In this document: positions 23,029 through 27,211 of the stretch, one piece after another
How positions within the stretch are numbered: position 1 is the first letter of the stretch
Layout: each line of letters opens with the position of its first letter
DNA from: an uncultured Alphaproteobacteria bacterium
GTDB taxonomy: Bacteria > Pseudomonadota > Alphaproteobacteria > Rs-D84
Direction: 5' to 3'
DNA: 27,211 bases
NCBI GenBank assembly: GCA_904502245.1
Contig: CAJGDN010000009.1
Span: forward strand, 1 to 27,211
Notes under the pieces: model-generated
What the model was told of the DNA's origin: nothing
The model's database searches: none
Seen by the model: only the letters and a program-made list of their open reading frames with translations
Position numbers and translations under genes: made by a program

Positions 23029-23974
23029 AACTAACTAAATCAAAGATTGGTTTATACTCTTCACACATTGTCTTTAAACCTTCTTCATCAGATTCCATAA
23101 CATGGTTTGTATTACATTCTATCTTTAACACCCTTAGATTTGTAATAAACTTCTTATATTCGACTGAATTTTCTTTTTCTAAAACTGCCAATTGTGATCG
23201 CAACAACGCAACAGGATTTTTTCGTTCTAAATTTTTTTGCCCTTCTACATCGCCACCAATTATTCTGTTACCAAACGCCTCCATAACACCAACACCAACA
23301 CCGGCACCAACAACTGCGCCACCAACTGTTGCCCATGTGCGTGCAGACTTTTTCGCATCCAAAATACGCTTTTTCAACACATCATAGTCCGCCCATGCGC
23401 CACATGTAATATTCTGTCCCCATTCATAATATTTGACTGGCACATCCGACACACCAATTTTCGAATCATTTGACTTTAACTCAACCTTGACAAAACAAGT
23501 ATTATTTTCCGGATTTTCAATATCTTCCACCATTGTTGAATAAGTATTTAAATTACTGTATCGAGATGCCCAAACAAAAGTATTTCCAACACCAATATTA
23601 TTAGCGATACATGCGCCCTTTTCTTTTTCACGCATATCTTTTTGTATTTCTGAAATCGTTTGATCTGGCGCAATTGTCACATCTGGACTGACATTATCTG
23701 TAACATCATTATCAACTTTAACGCTTGATTTTTGGACAATTGCCACATCCGGAGTAAAAACAGCCATTGCAGAAATTTGATTCTTCGAAGCAATCCCTGC
23801 TGAACGTTCCTGTTTAACATCTGTATTTGGTTGATTCTGCTGAACTTGATTCATCTGTGGCAGGTCTGCTGCCATCTGTGCAGCCATTGAATTACCAGCA
23901 CGCCCACGTCCTGACGCCGCATAGGCAGGCATCACAAACAAAGACAAAACAAGCAGAGAAACAATCTTATTCAT
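23027..23974 (-). CDS. secreted hypothetical protein with glycine zipper, 315 aa
   Basis: I do not recognise the family. MNKIVSLLVLSLFVMPAYA is a Sec signal peptide (cleavage near residue 19). Residues 20-115 are Gln/Asn/Asp-rich with low complexity. Residues 120-200 form a compact part with cysteines at 122, 160 and 191. A glycine-zipper segment, TWATVGGAVVGAGVGVGVMEAFG (213-235), resembles the membrane-inserting hairpins of outer-membrane lipoproteins and pore formers. The C-terminal 80 residues are helical and charged, with cysteines at 287 and 304. A GGGGGA ribosome binding site precedes the ATG. It has its own terminator and sits between dprA and plsY. A membrane-associated periplasmic role is plausible but not shown. 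Confidence 0.75.
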   Translation of the reverse strand: MNKIVSLLVLSLFVMPAYAASGRGRAGNSMAAQMAADLPQMNQVQQNQPNTDVKQERSAGIASKNQISAMAVFTPDVAIVQKSSVKVDNDVTDNVSPDVTIAPDQTISEIQKDMREKEKGACIANNIGVGNTFVWASRYSNLNTYSTMVEDIENPENNTCFVKVELKSNDSKIGVSDVPVKYYEWGQNITCGAWADYDVLKKRILDAKKSARTWATVGGAVVGAGVGVGVMEAFGNRIIGGDVEGQKNLERKNPVALLRSQLAVLEKENSVEYKKFITNLRVLKIECNTNHVMESDEEGLKTMCEEYKPIFDLVS

Positions 23975-24040
23975 TCTCTATCCCCCATTAATACTTGGAA
24001 AGAATTATACCACAAAAACACTTAAAAATAAAGAGGAAAT

Positions 24041-24064
24041 AAAAAAGCGGGGATTATCCCGCCT
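24041..24064 (-). terminator. plsY terminator
   Basis: On the - strand GCGGG and CCCGC flank a short loop and are followed by a T-run. The hairpin touches the plsY stop codon. Confidence 0.75.
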
Positions 24065-24652
24065 TTATTTCTTCCACTTCCATTCAATTTTGGATTCCAC
24101 ACCTGCAATTAAACGCTTTATATTTTCACGATGTCGCCACATACACAACAGTCCAATTGCAAGAAAAGCAAACCCAACATGCACGGAAATCGCAAAACCC
24201 AACACAGGAATCAAACAAAATACAATAACCGCACCAAACGAAGACATTCCACTGGTCAAGGCAACAGTCAGCCATTCAACTCCACAAATCGCAAAAGATA
24301 ATGGGCTGACAGCCAACAAAACACCAAAAAGGGACGATATTCCCTTTCCCCCCTTAAATCGCAACCATATTGGATAGCAATGACCAACAATCGCCACAAA
24401 ACCACACCATGCACCAAATGCATCACCTGAAACATATTTACCAATAAATACCGCTGCAATCGCTTTTGCCATATCTAACAACCAAACCAAACCTGCCATA
24501 CGCAATCCACCGACACGCATTACATTTGTTGCCCCAATATTACCACTGCCAACCTTACGTAAATCACCCTTGCCTGCCAGTTTTGTCAGCAACAATCCCA
24601 TTGGCACACTGCCCAACAAATAAGATATAATTAATACAATTAAGTAAATCAT
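24065..24652 (-). CDS. plsY: glycerol-3-phosphate acyltransferase PlsY
   Basis: PlsY is a polytopic inner-membrane enzyme that transfers the acyl group from acyl-phosphate to glycerol-3-phosphate, giving lysophosphatidic acid, the first step of phospholipid synthesis. The 195-residue protein has five or more hydrophobic segments. The three family motifs are present: GSVPMG (14-19), GSGNIGATNVMR (35-46) and GHCYPIWLRFKGGKGIS (89-105). The start MIYLIVLIISYLLGSVPMG is typical. It is divergent from rpsT across a 73-base gap. Its product feeds the same pathway as PgsA, encoded elsewhere in the window. PlsX is not seen here. Confidence 0.95.
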   Translation of the reverse strand: MIYLIVLIISYLLGSVPMGLLLTKLAGKGDLRKVGSGNIGATNVMRVGGLRMAGLVWLLDMAKAIAAVFIGKYVSGDAFGAWCGFVAIVGHCYPIWLRFKGGKGISSLFGVLLAVSPLSFAICGVEWLTVALTSGMSSFGAVIVFCLIPVLGFAISVHVGFAFLAIGLLCMWRHRENIKRLIAGVESKIEWKWKK

Positions 24653-24663
24653 GTTATTTTTCC

Positions 24664-24691
24664 TTGATTTTATGTTTGTTTTTTATAAAAT
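24664..24691 (+). promoter_or_regulatory. putative rpsT promoter
   Basis: TTGATT (24664-24669) and TAAAAT (24686-24691) are 16 bases apart, upstream of rpsT in the gap shared with plsY. It uses the same -35 as the rpsB promoter. Confidence 0.5.
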
Positions 24692-24725
24692 AGCAAAATC
24701 AAAACAAAAATAAAAGGAAAATAAA

Positions 24726-24986
24726 GTGGCAAATCATAAGTCATCTGAAAAAAGAGTTTTGGTAACTGCCAAAAAAAATGCAATCAACACATCACGTCGC
24801 AGTGTTGTTAAAACCGCGACTAAGAAGGCTTTGGTTGCAATTGAATCTGGCGACAAAGCTGCGGCAACAACTGCTGCACGCAACGCAGAAAGCAAGATTA
24901 TGAAATCTGCTGGCAAAATCATGCCAAAGAAACGCGCTGCACGCAAGATTTCACGTCTGGCAAAGAAAGTTGCTAAAATGGCTTAA
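24726..24986 (+). CDS. rpsT: 30S ribosomal protein S20
   Basis: S20 is a small, basic three-helix protein that binds 16S rRNA in the body of the small subunit. The 86-residue product starts at a GTG, read as Met, giving MANHKSSEKRVLVTAKKNAINTSRRS, which is the normal S20 N-terminus; AAAGGA lies before it. The rest is Lys/Ala-rich with the family ending KKRAARKISRLAKKVAKMA. It is monocistronic with its own promoter and terminator. A non-ATG start for S20 is common and is linked to its translational autoregulation in E. coli. Confidence 0.95.
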   Translation: MANHKSSEKRVLVTAKKNAINTSRRSVVKTATKKALVAIESGDKAAATTAARNAESKIMKSAGKIMPKKRAARKISRLAKKVAKMA

Positions 24987-25001
24987 TACCATTTCAGAAA
25001 T

Positions 25002-25030
25002 AAAAAATCCCCCAATTGGGGGATTTTTAT
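25002..25030 (+). terminator. rpsT terminator
   Basis: AAAAATCCCCC and GGGGGATTTTT enclose an AATT loop, 16 bases after the rpsT stop. Confidence 0.9.
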
Positions 25031-25267
25031 TTATAATATTTTTTTCAACAATAATACTTTTTCATTTTATATCTAAAACTTTAACGCAGACAGACCGCAA
25101 AAAATTCTAAGACAACAAAGCCTTGCAAAAACTTTTTTATGGGGGTCACATGTCAAGAACTATAAACAAGTAAAAATATACTATTCAATACATTCGTAAC
25201 AATTTCAAAACGAAAAATACCTCTCCACACGAATAAATCAAATGATTTCAACAAAACAAAAATAAAT
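25031..25267. other. non-coding AT-rich gap between rpsT and the secretin gene
   Basis: The space between the rpsT stop and the secretin stop is about 350 bases with two terminators at its ends. In the 237 bases between them I find no supported gene or RNA. A perfect TTGACA on the - strand (25156-25151) has no convincing -10. Confidence 0.4.
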
Positions 25268-25313
25268 AAAAATCGGGCAACGCAATTCATAGAACCATGC
25301 GATATGCCCGATT
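25268..25313 (-). terminator. secretin gene terminator, two-part hairpin
   Basis: AATCGGGCA (25271-25279) and TGCCCGATT (25305-25313) form nine pairs; inside them CGCA and TGCG form a second short stem around a 13-base loop, with a small asymmetric bulge. On the - strand it is followed by a T-rich run. It lies about 20 bases past the secretin stop. Confidence 0.7.
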
Positions 25314-25333
25314 AATTTAATTAATCTTTAAAA

Positions 25334-26962
25334 TTAATTCAATGGTGCCCCCCAATGCTGCTGAATACTGCGTTCAACATCCATTGGACTTATCAAGACC
25401 TGTGGTGTCAGAATAACAACCAACACTTCACGCGTTGCTTGGGTTTCACGCGAACCAGACAGTGCCATAAAGTCTGGATCACCCAAACCATAACGCGTAT
25501 CCTGATTTGTCTGTTTTTCAAAACCAGAAACAACTAACATCTGGCCCGATTCCATAATAACTTCTTGCATAAAGCTACGTTCTTCAACCTCTGGCAATTG
25601 CAGTGTCACCTCACCAATTGTCTGGGTTGACATACGCAACAATTCACGCACCGACATACGGAACAACAGCAAAATCTTACCATTTTCCAATACATTCGGC
25701 AACAACTGCATTGTAAAGCCCGTCTCTAAATCATCCTGATCAACTGTACTGGATTCAACAGTGGTAAAATTACGTGATTCAAATCGTTTAATATAACCCG
25801 TTGTACGAGTATTGCTGACCGGCGCAACACGATTTGAACGTGTGGTGACACCAACATTTGTCACCAATGAAACCTTACCCTGTTTGGCCAACGCCTCAAT
25901 CAATGCATTACTGCCCGCCGCCCCTGATAAAGAACCATTCATAATCTGATCATTTGTATACGCACCATCAACAACTGAGCCATTTTCCATATGTGTCGCC
26001 CCTGTCAATGCAGATACCGTATTTGACAGAACAGCAATATTCATAGAACTGGCCTCGGTCGATGCCAAATTGTTTTTCGGATTTGCAACAATATTCAATC
26101 CTGATGTAGAGTTAATTGCAGCCGCCAAATTCAACCCAAATGCTGAATTATTAGAAATCGTAACCTGCAACACTTTAACATCAATTGTCACCAGTTGACT
26201 TAACCGCTTATTTTGACGTTCAATATATTCACTGACACGCGCTAAAACAGATGGTGACGCAGTCACTGTAATCGTTCCCAAACTACGCGACACAGTAAAA
26301 TCTGCATTTTCTGCTTTGCCAATAATAGAAGAAATTGCTTTTTCAACCTCGTCCCATTCTTTCAGTGTTGATTCTAATGAGACTTCATTTGAATTATCCG
26401 TTGAGACAGACGTCTGGTATGCAACCTCAGTTCCCAGTGCATACAACGAAAATGTTTTTGTTTCTGTTTCATAAAAAACAATTGAATTATTATCATAATA
26501 CCACAGCAAGTCCAAATCTGTTGCGACCTGATTCAACAGTCCAGACAAACGACCGGTATAAGCAACACTAACCTGCTTCTTTAACTTTTCTGCAGAAACC
26601 TGACCATCAATTTTAACTGGGATACCTGTCACAGAATAAATATCGTTTGCCAAGACCTGCAAAGCCACAGGCGCATCCAACAAAATAGTCACCCCCATAT
26701 CCGTTTCAAATTTTGACGGCAACTTATTTCTGTGTTCCAGCGCCACAGACTTATTCCCCAACCAAACCCCCTCAGACATAGAAACAGTATCACCACTGGC
26801 CACCTTGGCACGTGGATTTTTTGCCATTTCAAATGCATCATACGCATTAATAAAATCCTGATCAACAGATGCCGCAACCTTGGCAGATTCACGTTTGGCA
26901 CATCCTGTAACAGTTGCCAACACCAACGCAGACAAAAATAAAAATTTCATTGGCTTTATCAT
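25334..26962 (-). CDS. type IVb pilus outer-membrane secretin lipoprotein (PilN-like)
   Basis: Secretins form the ring-shaped outer-membrane channel through which the pilus passes. The protein has a lipoprotein signal ending in VTGC (Cys21 from this start), so it should be lipidated like PilN/BfpB. An N-terminal periplasmic region includes a secretin/TonB short N-domain-like stretch (VALQVLANDIYSVTGIPVKID) and an N1-like domain (SRSLGTITVTASPSVLARVSEYI). The C-terminal secretin domain is marked by LVTIDVKVLQVTISNNSAFGLNL and ESGQMLVVSGFEKQTNQD, and ends REVLVVILTPQVL. Length is about 542 residues. An ATG at 26968 is only three bases from the AGGAG, so 26962 (nine bases) is preferred. It lies 33 bases downstream of the TcpQ/PilL-like gene. 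Confidence 0.88.
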   Translation of the reverse strand: MIKPMKFLFLSALVLATVTGCAKRESAKVAASVDQDFINAYDAFEMAKNPRAKVASGDTVSMSEGVWLGNKSVALEHRNKLPSKFETDMGVTILLDAPVALQVLANDIYSVTGIPVKIDGQVSAEKLKKQVSVAYTGRLSGLLNQVATDLDLLWYYDNNSIVFYETETKTFSLYALGTEVAYQTSVSTDNSNEVSLESTLKEWDEVEKAISSIIGKAENADFTVSRSLGTITVTASPSVLARVSEYIERQNKRLSQLVTIDVKVLQVTISNNSAFGLNLAAAINSTSGLNIVANPKNNLASTEASSMNIAVLSNTVSALTGATHMENGSVVDGAYTNDQIMNGSLSGAAGSNALIEALAKQGKVSLVTNVGVTTRSNRVAPVSNTRTTGYIKRFESRNFTTVESSTVDQDDLETGFTMQLLPNVLENGKILLLFRMSVRELLRMSTQTIGEVTLQLPEVEERSFMQEVIMESGQMLVVSGFEKQTNQDTRYGLGDPDFMALSGSRETQATREVLVVILTPQVLISPMDVERSIQQHWGAPLN

Positions 26963-26995
26963 ATTCATATTCTCCTACGACATCTGTATATTAAA

Positions 26996-27211
26996 TTATT
27001 CCTGTGAAGCCGAAATCACCAACACACGATTCCCCTTATAGAACTTCGCATACGGGATTGGGGTTGCGCGTCCAAAATTACGAACCAATGCCGATGCAAC
27101 GTCAACAAAACGCCCCTTGAACACCGCACTTGCTTCAATTGGATATTCACGTGGTGTTGTCCACACCAAATCCCAACCTTCTTTGTCACACCACGACTGG
27201 AAAACTTCTCG
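26996..27211 (-). CDS. PilL/TcpQ-like pilus assembly protein, partial (3' end)
   Basis: Only the last 71 codons are in the window; the gene runs off the right edge. The fragment reads REVFQSWCDKEGWDLVWTTP at its start, then a segment KGRFVDVASALV, and ends FYKGNRVLVISASQE. This pattern (WC, GW-x-LVW, GxF, then YxGNRVLVI near the end) matches the TcpQ C-terminal domain found in PilL of R64-type and in TcpQ of toxin-coregulated pilus systems, where it helps the secretin to localise or assemble. It precedes the secretin gene with a short gap, the pilL-pilN order known from type IVb pilus operons. The rest of the operon is probably to the right. Confidence 0.75.
   Translation of the reverse strand, partial: REVFQSWCDKEGWDLVWTTPREYPIEASAVFKGRFVDVASALVRNFGRATPIPYAKFYKGNRVLVISASQE

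Noticed and set aside
25080..25160. short - strand frame after a TTGACA-like -35, starting GTG (MTPIKKFLQGFVV...)
   Set aside because: Only 22 codons, no ribosome binding site and no good -10; judged chance.
1..27211. tRNA, rRNA, insertion sequences, CRISPR arrays
   Set aside because: Read for on both strands; no cloverleaf-like sequence, transposase frame or regularly spaced repeats was seen.

Overview
The window is a stretch of an AT-rich, Gram-negative bacterial chromosome made almost entirely of housekeeping genes. The make-up fits an alphaproteobacterium with a compact, possibly host-associated genome: an alphaproteobacterial-type ParE, AsmA, PlsY, a secretin lipoprotein, and several Cys-containing secreted proteins of unknown function. 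I cannot place it more precisely by eye. I see no tRNA, rRNA, insertion sequence, integrase, CRISPR array or phage gene.

Left part, 1-5850, + strand except one small gene: serS; a 55-aa hypothetical facing it; typA/bipA; then rpsB-tsf behind a clear promoter and a structured 5' leader. Middle left, 5853-11460, - strand: transcription runs leftward from a type IV prepilin through an RluC-family pseudouridine synthase, an AsmA-family protein and a CdaA-type diadenylate cyclase to dnaN, ending at a very long hairpin. Centre, 11512-17964: uvrC (unusually short) and pgsA on +, a small secreted protein and dnaJ on -, then parE and a 173-aa hypothetical on +. Right part, 18001-27211, mostly -: a large secreted Cys-rich protein, a divergent dnaA, dprA, a secreted glycine-zipper protein and plsY; rpsT on +; then the secretin and the 3' end of a PilL/TcpQ-like gene of a type IVb pilus.

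Functional links. DnaA, DnaN and ParE serve replication and chromosome separation, but dnaA and dnaN are about 13 kb apart. UvrC and DprA serve repair and DNA uptake. SerS, S2, EF-Ts, S20, TypA and the RluC-like enzyme serve translation. PgsA and PlsY make phospholipid, and AsmA probably acts in envelope lipid homeostasis. The prepilin, the secretin and the TcpQ-like fragment are parts of a type IVb pilus whose motor genes are not in the window.

The points most worth a second look are: a DnaA that by eye lacks the arginine finger, the sensor II arginine and base-contacting residues; a c-di-AMP synthase in what looks like an alphaproteobacterium; a UvrC of about 475 residues missing the region between its UVR and RNase H-like domains; a secreted protein with seven CX6C pairs; a candidate S2 leader RNA; and a 23-bp operator-like inverted repeat beside a consensus-like promoter antisense to dprA. 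Compact hairpin terminators with A-tracts and T-tracts lie at most gene ends, several serving convergent pairs.
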